Assembly: GCA_943735955.1 (NCBI GenBank) | Contig: OX030965.1 | Span: 7,327,306 to 7,391,305, forward strand | DNA: 64,000 bases | From: Piscicola geometra | Taxonomy: Eukaryota; Annelida; Clitellata; Hirudinida; Piscicolidae | Direction of reading: 5' to 3' | Shown here: one piece after another, positions 47,465 to 62,814 of the stretch | How the letters are laid out: every line of letters starts with the position of its first letter | How positions within the stretch are numbered: position 1 is the first letter of the stretch | Program-made: the position numbers and the translations under genes | Notes under the pieces: generated by a model | What the model was told of the DNA's origin: nothing | What the model saw: only the letters and a program-made list of their open reading frames with translations | Database searches by the model: none

Positions 47465-50400
47465 TCACAGGTAACTGCTGACAGTGTACGTGCTTTTCCA
47501 GACTGCAGTGAGAGAAGCCATGCTGACGAAGCGGAAGAGGATGTGGAAGGGCAGGATGAGGCGGATGATGACGTTCCAGAAGGCTCCGACGAAGAGGGGC
47601 GACTCCATGAGGTTGTAGTGGATCCTCTCGTGCTCGAACACTGCCACGATGAACAACGCAAGGTTGCAGAAAATCAAAAAAGTCACCACAGCTCTGCCCG
47701 GTTTTTCGCGCTTTTGTTTGTAGGTCGACGTGACCCGCTTGAAGGCGCTGATGATGAAACTCGTCTGCACGAATGCGTTCAGCAGCACCACAAGACAACT
47801 GCACAACGCCATCACTCCCAGCACTTCTTGCACGCCGAAGAAAGCTTCCTGAGTCTTCTGAGCCCTGAACGAGGAGTAAACCAGCTCATAGACAGTTGCC
47901 ACCAGGTAGAACGTCTGCAGGATGACGACAGACGGGTAGGAGATCACCAAAAGACTTTTTTCGGTGTTGAAGTACTTTTTTCCCCTCATTCTGAGCACTC
48001 CCAACTGCTTGAACTTGCGCATTGCCACCAGGGTAGCCAGCAAAGAGATGATCAAGAGGGTGTATTCGAGAGAGTAGAAGAAGTAAGAAGCCTCCAGGGA
48101 TGCGTGCAGTCCATTGTGGAGATTACCGTTGTGTCTGGCGAAGACGAAGAAGCAAATCATCATGATGAACGTCAAGACGACGATCAAGAGACCGGCAAAG
48201 AGACCCTTGTGAGCCTTGTCGCAGTCGACAATCGTCACTTTCCTCTCTCTCCTGTTCTTCCCAGTATTCCCATGCCTTCTCCCTCCTCCAACCACCACCC
48301 CATCACCATCCTTTCTCTCTTCTTCTTCTTCATTATCGTCAATCACAAACTCAATCTCCTTTTTCGGATCCACCCACTCCACCTTCACACACTCAATCCT
48401 GGGCCACTTACTGCCCACCTGGTGGTACAACTTCACCAGTACAAATACTGCGATCACACAGTACTGAATAGTACAAGGGTAGAGGTAGGAAGAGGCCTTG
48501 TTGCTCAGATGGTAAATGCCCTCACAAGAGCTGTTCCTCTCGGCACTCCCCCACCCGTCAAACACTCCGACTTTTCCTTCTTTTTCAACTTCCTGTGTCT
48601 TTTCCATCCCCAGCGTGCTGTTGTACCTCCTGACTGGGTTGTAAATTCATTCCAGTGAAATCTCTCAAATCCATTAAACAATTAGTTTTGTCAATCCATG
48701 CATTAACACATCTCTCTCTATCTTTCTAAAAAGGCATGATTAAAATCATGCAATCATAGCCACGCTTGGAAATTAATGGATGACGAATGAAACAATGAAA
48801 AAGATTTAAAACTCCGCTTAAGATGGAACTCAAAATCACTGAAGTAACCTCCGAATTGAGTTTTTGGAGCTCAAACAGAGGATAAATCAAACGCCAAACG
48901 AGGAAAAGTACCCACCGATCGGAAAAGCTGAGGTTTGTATTTCCTGGATGACGGTGATGACGAGTGTGCAGGCGTTGGTTGCGATGAGGTGCGCAAAGCC
49001 GTACTTCAATGTCTTTCGCTTGGACCTGATGACAATCTGGGGAGGGAAGAGGGGGAGGGGAGAGGGGAGAGGGAGAGAGAGGGGGGTGGGAAGAGGAGGG
49101 GAATTAAACAAGAATACATCTTAATAGCTCACTCCTTAGAGCTTTGCGAGGAATATTTTAGAAAGTTGTACCCCATAAAAGTGCATACAGTCTTAAATCT
49201 TGGAATAAAAACTTTAAATTTAAAGAAGAATTTTTTTCCAACTGAAACGAGTCTTGCAATTAACCTCCCTTTCTGGAATACCTTGTGGTTCTTGAAGAGG
49301 AAAAACGCCTGGAAGAAGGTGAAGAAGATGCAGAGGATGGTGACGATGACTTTGCAGAGGTTGATGCATTCCAGGGAGATGACACCCCCCTGATATAAGT
49401 GCGCTATCCTGAAGCCTCCCTGAGTCATGCAGCCTGTCCCGAAGACTGAGATGGGCGGTTGTAATTATAGGGGGATTAGGTGGGAGAAATTTAAGAGTCT
49501 GAAGAAATGGTTTGAAACTTGGGTTTGAAGAGGTTTGAAAAGGGTTTGGTTTAGTTTGTAGAGTGGAAACTTTGAAAGGAGGTGGTGTGGTTTCGAGGGC
49601 GGGGCGTCTTGTGCATGATTTGTAAAAACCACAGGGTGGTTAGTGAAGGAGAAAATCTTGTAAAGAAAATTTGCAAACAATTCGAAATAGAAAAAATGGA
49701 AGAAAATGCTGAAGAATATTATAAAAAGGATTTCACTAAAAAGCATTAAAAAGGCAGGCATTGGTCTCACTAAGAATGGCGATTCTGACGTAGAAGTTAA
49801 CTTCGTTGGCGTTGTGAGAGAAGACTGGTTGGTTGTTGTGGGAGGCTATTCGTTGTTTTAGTTGTTGAGCTGTTGTCGTGACGTAGCGTGGATGCTCTGG
49901 AAGCGAAATTGTAGTTGTTGATGTTGTGGTAGTTGTTGATGTTGTGGTAGTTGTTGATGTTGTGGTGGTTGTTGTTTATGGTAGTTTTTTCCGACGGTTG
50001 TTGATGTTGTTTGGTGTGGTTTAAATGATTTCAAAAATTTAATAATCTCTAAAGGATTATTAAAAATATAATTATATTTAATGCTGATACAAGATTTAAA
50101 AATTATTTTTTTATTTTATTATAAATAAATCTAAAAAAATAGTTTTCTTTGAACAAAAATAGAAATATTGTGGCCAGCACGCCATAAATAAGCCTATAAA
50201 TTTAAAAGCTTAATAAAAAAATATATTAAAATAAAAATAAATAAAAAAGTAAAATAGTTTTGAAAAACTTGAATTTAACATACACTATTGATTTTGTTGT
50301 TCGATCGAGAAAATGTATTTATAACTGTGGTATTAAACAACATTAGGCTGCAAATAATCGGGAAAAAAGAATTTAAATAGGTCTATAAAATGAAAAGAAA

Positions 50401-51610
50401 AAGAAAAATAGAAAAAAACATTAAAAAAACTAAGATTAAATAAAAGTAAATTTATTTTTTTGCTTCTAAAAAAGAATAGAATTGAAAGACAATTAATTTT
50501 AAACACCGACCTAATCTAGTTTCAATTTGTGCACCATCATCTGCAGCAGCAGCCACAGCATCACCATCATCACTGCTCGAGCTGACATCATCATCATCAG
50601 GAACAGCCTCCTTGTTGTTCAGGGGCTTGTATGTGTCTTTGTGTCTGTGGATGTATGCGTGGATGCATAAGAGAACCAAGAGACCCCCTAAGTAGGTGTA
50701 GCCCTGTAGCACCTGCGGTGGTGATGATTATGATGATAGTAATGACGATGATGATGATGATAGCGATGAAGGCGATGATGCAATATTATGCAATAATCTG
50801 AAGTGCCGTAGATATATTTAAGACGAGGGCAGAATTCTTTATGAAGGCGAGAACTGATGTCTAGCTCATCCATTTTTTGAAATGGAAAAAAGTGAAAAAA
50901 CTTTATCCAAATTGATCAAAACGAAAGAAAAAACTCGATAAAATCATTTTTCGTCAAAAACTATAAAAAAAACCAAACCGAAAAAATTGGGAAAAAGTCT
51001 CAGTGCATCAATCATGCAGAGGGGCTCATATGATATTTAAAATGACGATTTGCCTCGGAATTTAATAAATCGTTTGGCAAGGCCTTGATGCGAGCGCCGA
51101 GTGATGAATGGCGGGAAGGATTGCAATGGACGACACTGATTGATGCAGCGTGGTATTCTTAATCTATAAAATTAATACGCCATTTTGTCCACTCTATTTT
51201 GGGCGCCAAGTATGACTTTTAAATGACGGTAATTGTCTTGATTTAATTATTTATTTGGATAGATAAATTAAATTAATCGATTATTAATTAATTCGAATTT
51301 GATGACCAATTAAATGTATTATGTTCGTTTGAGAAAGGTTTGCTGGTGCTTTTAGCCTTGACGAGATTTGAATTCGGTTCTTCATTCTTGCCTCCATCCC
51401 GAATTAGTTCAATTTAAATTGTAACAAAAATTTCAGCATTTATTATAAATAATCATGATGATGATGATGATGATCATGCTGATCATCATCAACATCATCA
51501 TCGCTTTTAACTTTAATTTATCGATTTGTTGACCAAAATAACTCGTTGAAGGGAAGCCAGTCAATATGTGTATATAGAAATGTTGGCTTTGTGTGTGTGT
51601 GTGTATGTGT

Positions 51611-51650
<40 letters not shown>

Positions 51651-53318
51651 TTGTGTGTGTGTGTGAGTGTGTGTGGGTGTGAGTGTGTGTGTGAGTGTGT
51701 GTGTTTGTCTGTTTTAAAAAACCAAACTGGCATGCTCCATGAACTCTGCACCAGGAAGCTAGGCCTCATTAGAATGTTCCAGTCGAAAAACTGAAAAAAA
51801 CTATAAAAAAAATTTCTTTTCATTTGCTTAAAAAATCAAGCATGAAATTTGAAAAAAAGAAAAATCGAAAATATTTTAACGAGGCATAAAAAGTTGAGGG
51901 CGAAGTAGGACAATTTGTTAAGTAGCGCTGCATTTATTATTGATTGATTGGACTTCGTGCAGGCGTGCAATGAAGTTGTCGTCCAGAGTTGGAAGTCCTT
52001 GATTGCAGCAGATGAAAAGATGATTTTGTCTTTGACTTATAATCATTGAAATGAGGGTGGTTAGATAGAAGGAAGGGGTGGAGAAGCAGAAAAAGGAAAG
52101 ATAAGTGATAAAAGAGTTAAAAAAAGAAATAATATAGTTTTTTTAAAGTTTGAAAGACTTTTTTTACATAAAAGATTCAGGTAGCAACTTGAAAAACTTC
52201 CCAGAGCGTCTGCAGCGATTGCTACTTAAGATGGAGGATGAGAGTGTGACGTCATAAAGTCTCAGGCGTCATCCTCTTATCTGTCCACAGCAATGCGTCT
52301 TCATAAATCTTCGCGTGACGTACTTGCAATAGTAATGAGAATAAGAATGAATAAAAAAAATAATAAATCACATAAAAACTTGGCGTGAAGACAAAATAAA
52401 AGTATTTGTATTAATATCGCTGGAAATACGATAGCAAAACTAAATGTTATGGAATAGCAGTCGAGGGGATGTGCAAAAACAAGATTATCCAATTAACGAG
52501 GTGACAGAAATTGACACTTTGCTGTTATTAATTGACTTCTAGAACCCACAAAAGGTGAAGAAAATGCAAAACGAAAACTACTACACCAACCCACCACAGC
52601 AAACAACACAACAAAAACAGCCATTTAAATCCCCACAACAACCACCACAACAACCCCCTCAACTACCACCACATCCAGCCAGCAACGACCACAACAACCC
52701 CCTCAACAATCACCACATCCACCCAGCAACCACCACAACAACCCCCTCAACAACCACCACATCCAGCCAGCAACCACCACAACAACCCCCTCAACAACTA
52801 CCACATCCAGCCAGCAACCACCACAACAACCCCCTCAACAATCACCACATCCACCCAGCAACCACCACAACAACCCCCTCAACAACTACCACATCCAGCC
52901 AGCAACCACCACAACAACCCCCTCAACTACCACCACATCCAACCAGCAACCACCACAACAACCCCCTCAACAACTACCACATCCAGCCAGCAACCACCAC
53001 AACAACCCCCTCAACAACTACCACATCCAGCCAGCAACCACCACAACAACCCCCTCAACTACCACCACATCCAGCCAGCAACCACCACAACAACCCCCTC
53101 AACTACCACCACATCCAGCCAGCAACCACCACAACAACCCCCTCAACAACCACCACATCCATCCAGCAACTACCTCCAAGTACACATGGTCTCCCATCCA
53201 CTTTTGGAGGCCGTGGTCAGCGTTCTTGAGTGGCCGAAAGACGCTCGCAGTGAAAGCAAGAGCCACCACCAACGCCACAAGCGTCATGGCGTAAAAGCCG
53301 CCTGTGAAGCGAACTGGT
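47465..53318 (-). CDS. Otopetrin-family proton channel (5' end not found)
   Basis: Otopetrins are plasma-membrane proton channels with 12 helices in two homologous halves. Minus-strand exons: 53318-53174 (tentative TM1: [19 protein letters not shown]), 50712-50511, 49445-49282, 49036-48916, 48633-47465; phases agree at every junction, giving about 600 residues. Family motifs are plain: [46 protein letters not shown] and the C-terminal [16 protein letters not shown] with [12 protein letters not shown]. An acidic/basic insert ([11 protein letters not shown]...) sits between the halves. The first coding exon must be upstream of 53318; none is visible through the AGT repeat at 53375-53620. Introns hold GT and 44-bp repeats. 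Confidence 0.88.
51588..51712. repeat. (GT)n microsatellite, interrupted
   Basis: GTGTGT with GTGGGT, GTGAGT and GTTTGT interruptions, in the long otopetrin intron (50713-53173). The remainder of that intron is AT-rich with no exon seen. Confidence 0.9.
52640..53172. repeat. 44-bp minisatellite abutting an otopetrin exon
   Basis: About 12 units of 44 bp (CCACATCCAGCCAGCAACCA then CCACAACAACCCCCTCAACAACTA, with variants) end immediately beside the exon at 53174. Since 44 is not a multiple of 3, the 224-codon plus-strand frame cycles through three phases, which shows it is not a protein repeat. Confidence 0.9.
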
Positions 53319-53374
53319 CTGTGGTTGTTGTGGTAGTAGCAGTGGTGGTGGTAGTAGTAGTATTATTGGTGGTG

Positions 53375-53620
<246 letters not shown>

Positions 53621-53639
53621 CTAGTTAATCAGGCTAATT

Positions 53640-56290
<2,651 letters not shown>

Positions 56291-56297
56291 CCCCCCT

Positions 56298-58361
56298 TCA
56301 GAAGCCATAAGAGATGAAGGGGGGCAGAAGGTGAAGAGGGGGTTTGGAGGTGGTTTCAGTTTCGCATTTGCCATCCATCTTCACACATTTCTCATCATCG
56401 ACATCATTATCGTGGTCATCATCTTCATCGTGGTCATCATCATCATCATCATGAGCATCATCATCTTTTTTATTATTTTTTTCATCATCACCTCTTTCAG
56501 ATGTATTATTTTGAGCATCATCGTCACCACTACCAGCATCCTCATCATCATCCTCAGCATCTTTTCCAACATAAACTACCAAAGATGCATTCATGTTAGC
56601 ATCATCATCATCATGACCACCATCGACACATATTCTGTTATTATTGTTGTCCATTTTAATGATATTGCTACTAAAACTGTTACTGTTAGTATTACTACTG
56701 TTGTTGTTATTACTGTTGTTGTTATTACTGTTGTTGTTATTACTGTTGTTGTTATTACTGTTGTTGTTATTACTGTTGTTAATATTACTGTTGTTAATAT
56801 TACTGTTGTTATTATGCTTACTATTACTATTCCTACTATTTTTATCTTCATTTCTTTTCAATCCTTGTTCCTCCATCTCCTCTTTCTCTTCCTCCTCCTC
56901 CTCCTCCTCCTCCTTCCACTCACTCCCAAAATGTTGACTTATTTCCATTTTTTGCATGTCGCTCAAGCGCGGCACTTTTTCAAAAATGCAAAGCGGAAAG
57001 AGAACATCCAGGTCACGTGTTTCTGCATTATCGCTCTTCAGGATCTTTTTCTCTTTCCGCTTCTTCCGGTATGTAAACCACTTCCGGATTCCAGCATTTA
57101 TCTTCTTCCCGAAAACCACAAGTGACGTTGTGTGTTTATCGCCTACTTTGTCATCCGAATCATCATCGTCATCTTCCCTGTCATCATCATCTTCCCTGTC
57201 ATCATCACCATCATCATCAGCATCATCATCATCGTCATCATCATGACCCTTTTTCTTAATTTCTTTTCCTTTACCTATCTCAAAACGACACCCACAACCA
57301 CTGACCGCGTTTCTCGGATGCACAGCAGTGAGATCTAAGCCATTCACCCTTTCATTCAACTTTCCATCCATCCCTCCATTTATTCCTTTATCCCTCATTT
57401 TCACTATCTTTTCTTTTTTCTTCACGATTATTTTTCTTTTCATTCCAATATTTCTGTTTTTTCTTTCCCCCTTCCACGACCCTCCCTCCCCATTCTTCCC
57501 CTCCTCCCTCCTACAATGATTAATGCCTTCTTTATTGCCTTCTTTTCTTTCACCAACGTATTTATGAAATCTTCCATCATCATAATCATCACCACCACCA
57601 CCATCATTCTCATCATCCTCATCATCATCATCATCAACAACAACATCATCATCATCAGCACAACCTACCTTTCTACTTCCACCAGATTTTCTTTTTTCCT
57701 TCTTTCTTTGTGTTATACCACCGCCACTCCCACCACCACGACCACTTTTTTTATCATCATCATCACTACCTTTATCATCATCACGACCACCACCATCATC
57801 ACCATCACCATCAACATCATCATCATCATCGTGGTGGAAGCTTTCTTGGTAGGATTTATTGGCGACACTGGAGCGGCATCCCTCGTTGCCTCTGCAACTC
57901 CCCTGCGCCTGCAAACCATCCCTCTTCTCTCCATCATCATCATCATCATCAGTATCATCATCGACATCATCATTATCATCATCATCGTTATCATTATCCT
58001 CCTCATCATCATTATCTTCTCCATCTTCATCACCATCACCACTGTTTTTGTAATCATTATGTATAATTCTAAACCGTCTTACACCACCATCATTAAGAGC
58101 ATCATCATCACCACCACCATTACCACCATCATCATCACCACCACTGCCACTCTTTCCACCACCACCACCACACGGACCCCCATTTCGATTTATTTTGCTT
58201 CCGTTTCTATCAAAACAATTGCTTGTAAGCGCCGTAATATCGCTGTTGTTAATATCGTTGTGGTTGCTGTGGTTGTTATTGTTGTTTTTGTTGTTGTTGT
58301 TGTTGTTGTTGTTGTCGTGGTTGTTTTCTTTGATTTTCATATTATTATTTTTTTGAAACAT
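56298..58361 (-). CDS. Possible gene: long Asp/Asn/Lys-rich open frame
   Basis: An uninterrupted minus-strand frame of more than 680 codons, also open upstream to about 58958. It is dominated by Asp runs (GAT), Asn runs (AAC/AAT) and Lys/Glu-rich parts. Triplet repeats alone could keep it open, but non-repetitive stretches of 40-90 residues also stay open (for example around KTNAGIRKWFTYRKK-like basic sequence, and LDVLFPLCIFEKVPRLSDMQ). That argues for some coding selection. The first in-frame ATGs are at 58361 and 58340; stop at 56298. No domain is recognised and no clear splice sites bound it. It could be a disordered nuclear protein, an upstream exon of another gene, or chance. Confidence 0.35.
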   Translation of the reverse strand: MFQKNNNMKIKENNHDNNNNNNNNKNNNNNHSNHNDINNSDITALTSNCFDRNGSKINRNGGPCGGGGGKSGSGGDDDGGNGGGDDDALNDGGVRRFRIIHNDYKNSGDGDEDGEDNDDEEDNDNDDDDNDDVDDDTDDDDDDGEKRDGLQAQGSCRGNEGCRSSVANKSYQESFHHDDDDDVDGDGDDGGGRDDDKGSDDDDKKSGRGGGSGGGITQRKKEKRKSGGSRKVGCADDDDVVVDDDDDEDDENDGGGGDDYDDGRFHKYVGERKEGNKEGINHCRREEGKNGEGGSWKGERKNRNIGMKRKIIVKKKEKIVKMRDKGINGGMDGKLNERVNGLDLTAVHPRNAVSGCGCRFEIGKGKEIKKKGHDDDDDDDADDDGDDDREDDDDREDDDDDSDDKVGDKHTTSLVVFGKKINAGIRKWFTYRKKRKEKKILKSDNAETRDLDVLFPLCIFEKVPRLSDMQKMEISQHFGSEWKEEEEEEEEEKEEMEEQGLKRNEDKNSRNSNSKHNNNSNINNSNINNSNNNNSNNNNSNNNNSNNNNSNNNNSSNTNSNSFSSNIIKMDNNNNRICVDGGHDDDDANMNASLVVYVGKDAEDDDEDAGSGDDDAQNNTSERGDDEKNNKKDDDAHDDDDDDHDEDDDHDNDVDDEKCVKMDGKCETETTSKPPLHLLPPFISYGF

Positions 58362-58399
58362 TTGCAAAACGACTTTTCGGCATGAATTCAAATCGTCTA

Positions 58400-58530
58400 T
58401 ACAGCTTCTTTTGTGGTTGTTGTTGTTGTTGTGGCTGTTGTTGTGGCTGTTGTTGTTGTGGTTGTTGTTGTTGTGGTTGCTGTTGTTGTAGTTGTTGTGG
58501 TTGTTGTTGTTGCTGTTGTTGTGTGTTTGT
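58400..58530. repeat. (TTG)n-rich repeat
   Basis: TTGTTG with TTGTGG and CTG interruptions. It is in frame (Asn/His/Ser) with the Asp/Asn-rich minus-strand frame, so it may be part of that frame or merely extend it. Confidence 0.8.
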
Positions 58531-59034
58531 GGTTCTTTAAAATGGGCATTGAAATGAGAATCAAAACATATCTCAGATTTTTTGTGGTGTTGTTGTTGTT
58601 GTCGTCGTTGTTGTTGATGTTGAAATTGATTTAGTTGATGTTGTTGAGTTAGAGTGTTTTTCTGAAAGAACTGACCATTACTGAAGGTTTGTGTTGATGT
58701 CGTTGTTTGAAGGTGGCAGAGACAATCAGGTCGCAGTGAAAATTGATCGAGATGGGAATGAGGAAGAGGAAGATGACAATCTAGATGAGGATGATGATGA
58801 TGATTTTGAGAAGAATGATGATGATGATGATTCTGAAAAGGATGATGCTGATGATGATGATGCTGATTTAGAGAGCATGAAAGATGTGGGTGGTGTTTGG
58901 AGGGGGCATGGATGGATGAAAAATGTGAATGGGTTGAGGATGTGGGTGACTGATTTGACTATTTTTTACAATTAAAAACAAAAATAACTATACTAATAAA
59001 ATAGTCATATAAATGATAATATTAATGACGAGCA

Positions 59035-59190
59035 TTACTATAGTGGCGTATAACCCAAACGGGCTTCAAGACCACTTGGTCTGCAACTTTTCATTTGCAC
59101 CCATGGGCCACTAGGGCATTGGCTGCACTCGAAGCTGGGACCATTAAGCATTGGTCAAGCCGAGAGGGACTGCACACTCGGCCACCCGTT
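59035..59190 (-). mobile_element. tRNA-derived SINE, most complete copy
   Basis: On the minus strand: box A-like TGGCCGAGTGTG (59184-59173), box B-like GCTTCGAGTGC (59135-59125), then a unique body and the tail GGTCTTGAAGCCCGTTTGGG followed by TTATACGCCACTAT. The head resembles tRNA-Ser/Leu. It shares pieces with copies near 9000, 25000 and 31200, which defines a dispersed family in this window. Confidence 0.7.
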
Positions 59191-59509
59191 CTAGCATCTT
59201 TGGAGCTCGATGAAAGGATGAGGCTGGATAGAGTCATCGAAAGAGCCGTAATAAACACGACTGACCTTTACTAAGACAGTTATGATGATGATACCGGAAT
59301 AGAAAAAGAGAGAAATAATAATGATGTGAATAATAATTATTTGCTTTATTTTTGAGGTTTTAGAGGCTGGCGAAGCGATGTTTGCATTATATTGATGGCG
59401 AGTTGCTGTGTCGGGAGGCTGTAAATCGGAACCTTTAGTGGCGCTCCTGACTTGGTTTGTTTTTATTGATGCTTTTATTGTATTTTAATTTTTTATTTAT
59501 TTATTGTTT

Positions 59510-59615
59510 TTAATGGCTTTTATTATTTATTGTTTTTAATGGTTTTTATTATTTATTGCTTTTAATGGTTTTTATTATTTATTGTTTTTCATGGTTTTTA
59601 TTATTTATTGTTTTT
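59510..59615. repeat. 26-bp AT-rich tandem repeat
   Basis: About four units of TTTTTATTATTTATTGTTTT plus TAATGG. The surrounding 59200-60700 is AT-rich and shows no convincing gene. Confidence 0.75.
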
Positions 59616-60754
59616 TTAAAAATTTATATTTTATTAATGTTACGCCATTGATGGAAAGATTATTCTAATGTCTTTGAAGTAGTTTTTCTTAAAGATTGAA
59701 GAAAAAAAAATCAAAAAACATTAGTAAACATTTATATATTTTAATTTTGAAAATACTTTTGATGGAAAAAGTTGTAATGTTGAAATAAAATAATTTTTGG
59801 TTGAAAAAAAAAGTATTAATCAATATTTTTCTTTCGGAAAAATACGGTTTTTCACGAAGATCAATAGTTTGTTTGTTTCAAAAATGGAAAAAGTAAATAA
59901 AATTTGGAGGAAAATATTTTATGAATAAATATAACGATTTTTTGCAAAATGAAGTTCTAACAAATTTGATTCAAAATATTGGTGAGCATACATAAAAAAA
60001 TAGAAAACTTAAAAATAATAATTGTAAAAATTATTTTTGACATGAAAGAACAAGTGATTGAAAATGATGTCTAAATTAAAAAATTGAAAACTAAATAAAA
60101 AATCTCTCTAAAAAAAATATATAATATAAAGTTTATGAAAAAAACCCAAATTTCAAAAATGCAAAACTAACATTATCTGGCGATTTTGAAATTCCGTGAA
60201 AGATTTCTGAAAAACATGAAAATATAAAACAAAAACAAAAATAAAAATGAAAACAAAGTTGATTAAGTGCACATTTTAGACACAAAAATTTAAAACATTT
60301 GTTAGAATTGAATGTTTTTAAAATACTTAAAAAACAAAACTTTAAAAAAATGTTGTTTAAATACTTGAGTAAAAAAAGTAAATGTTTTAAAATACTCAAA
60401 ATCATAAAGATTACATTTTTCTTAAATACTTCAATAAAAAACCTTGAAGGAAAAAGAAACTTTAGAAAGTTTTTCTTCTTCACGGAGGTTATTTCCTCGC
60501 ATTTTAAAGCGTCTCAAGCGAGCGTTTACAGCACACGCCGCATACGATCCCATTCAGATCCTTTAAGCCTGTGTTTTACAGCTCTTCTAAAAGTGTCTAA
60601 AACAAACATAACAATATATTTTCCCCTAAAATTAAATTTAAAAAAAAAATGATTTTTTTGTTTTTAATAGGGTTGTAACACGTGGTGTGTCGTTCGATAG
60701 AATCGGAGAACTTTTCAACAGATCACAGAAAGATGCAAAAATGTAAAAAATAAA

Positions 60755-62590
60755 TAGAAGGAAGGAGGAAGGAAGGAAGAAAGAAGGAGGAAGGAAGGAG
60801 GAAGGAAGGAGGAAGGAAGGAAGAAGGAAGGAGGAAAGAAGGAGGAAGGAAGGAAGGAGGAAGGAAAGAAGGAAGGAAGGAGGAAGGAAGGAGGAAGGAA
60901 AAAGAAAGGAAGGAGGAAGGAAAAAAGAAGGAAGGAAGAAAGAAGGAGGAAGGAAGGAGGAAGGAAGGAAGAAGGAAGGAGGAAGAAAGGAGGAAGGAAG
61001 GAAGAAGGAAAGAGGAAGAAAAGAGGAAGGAAGGAAAAAGGAGGGAGGAAGGAAGGAGGAAGGAAGGAAGAAGGAAGGAGGAAGGAAAGAAGAAGGAAGA
61101 AGGAAGGAAGGAGGAAGGAAGGAGGAAGAAAGGAGGAAGGAAAGAGGAAGGAAGGAGGAAGGAAAAAGAAAGGAAAGAAGAAAGAAGGAGGAAGGAAGGA
61201 AGAAGGAAAGAGGAAGAAAGGAGGAAGGAAAGAGGAAGGAAGGAAGGAGGAAGGAAGGAGGAAGGAAGGAGGAAGGAAAGAGGAAGGAAGGAAGGAGGAA
61301 GGAAGGAGGAAGGAAGGAGGAAGGAAGGAGGAAGGAAGGAGGAAGGAAAAAGAAAGGAAGGAGGAAGGAAGGAAGAAGGAAGGAAGAAGGAAGGAGGAAG
61401 GAAGGAGGAAGGAAGGAAGAAGGAAGGAGGAAGGAAAAAGGAAGAAAGGAAGAAGGAAGGAGGAAGGAAGGAGGAAGGAAGGAAGAAGGAAGGAGGAAGG
61501 AAGGAGGAAGGAAGGAAGAAGGAAGGAGGAAGAAAAAAGGAAGGAAGGAAGAAGGAAGGAGGAAGGAAGGAGGAAGGAAAGAGGAAGAAAGGAGGAAGGA
61601 AGGAAGGAAGGAGGAAGGAAGGAGGAAGGAAGGAGGAAGGAAGGAGGAAGGAAAGAGGAATGAAGGAGGAATGAAGGAGGAAGGAAGGAGGAAGGAAGGA
61701 GGAAGGAAAAAAGGAAGGAAGAAAAGAAGGAGGAAGAAAGAAAAGAAGGAGGAAGGAAGAAGGAAGGAAGGAGGAAGGAAAGAGAAAGAAAGGAGGAAGG
61801 AAGGAGGAAGGAAAGAGGAATGAAGGAGGAATGAAGGAAGAAGAAAGGAGGAAGGAAGGAGGAAGGAAGGAAGGAAGGAAGGAGGAAGGAAAAAAGGAAG
61901 GAAGAAAAGAAGGAGGAAGAAAGAAAAGAAGGAGGAAGGAAAAAGAAAGGAAGGAGGAAGGAAGAAAGAAGGAGGAAGGAAAGAGGAAGGAAGGAAGAAG
62001 GAAGGAAGAAGGAAGGAGGAAGGAAGGAGGAAGGAAGGAAGAAGGAAGGAGGAAGGAAGGAGGAAGGAAGGAGGAAGGAAGGAGGAAGGAAGAAAGAAGG
62101 AAGGAAGAAGGAAAGAGGAAGGAAGGGGGAAGAAAAGAAGAAGGAAGGAGGAAGGAAGGAGGAAGGAAGGAAGAAGGAAGGAGGAAGGAAGGAGGAAGAA
62201 AGGAGGAAGGAAGGAGAAAGGAAGGAGGAAGGAAAGAGGAAGGAAGGAGGAAGGAAGGAAGGAGGAAGGAAGGAGGAAGGAAGGAGGAAGGAAGGAAAGA
62301 AGAAAGAAGGAAGGAAAGAAGAAAAAAGGAGGAAGGAAGGAAGAAGGAAGGAGGAAGGAAGGAGGAAGAAAGGAGGAAGGAAGGAGAAAGGAAGGAGGAA
62401 GGAAAGAGGAAGGAAGGAGGAAGGAAGGAAGGAGGAAGGAAGGAAGGAGGAAGGAAGGAGGAAGGAAGGAAGGAGGAAGGAAGGAGGAAGGAAGGAAGGA
62501 GGAAGGAAGGAGGAAGAAAGGATGGAAGGGAAGGAGGAAGGAAGGAGGAAGGAAGGAGGAAGGAGGAAGGAAGGAGGAAGGATGAGTGGA
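60755..62590. repeat. 1.85-kb polypurine GGAA/GGAGGAA tract
   Basis: The plus strand consists of GGAAGGAGGAAGGAAGAAGG-type units with almost no pyrimidines (rare T in GGAATGAAGG near 61660 and 61820). The 600-800-codon Pro/Ser/Phe/Leu minus frames and Lys/Glu/Gly plus frame are products of the repeat, since several frames are open at once. Confidence 0.95.
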
Positions 62591-62814
62591 AAGTGAGGGA
62601 ATGACTGCGATGTGAATTGATTGAAATGAAAAAACTCAAAATAATGATGATGAGGATGAGGATGATGATGATGATGATGATAATGATGATGCTGATGATG
62701 ATGATGATGATGATGATGATAATGATGATCAAGGTATCTCACTATAGAAAGTCGCAATGGCCTTGGAAGAACTCGTCTCGTTTGCCTTTTCTGTTGGGAT
62801 GAGCGTGTGTTGTG

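Noticed and set aside
47543..48658. 371-codon plus-strand frame
   Set aside because: Antisense to the otopetrin last exon, which has clear family motifs on the minus strand.
52555..53229. 224-codon Pro/Gln/Thr/Asn-rich plus-strand frame
   Set aside because: The 44-bp unit shifts phase each copy, so the peptide cycles through three different repeats. It lies opposite otopetrin.
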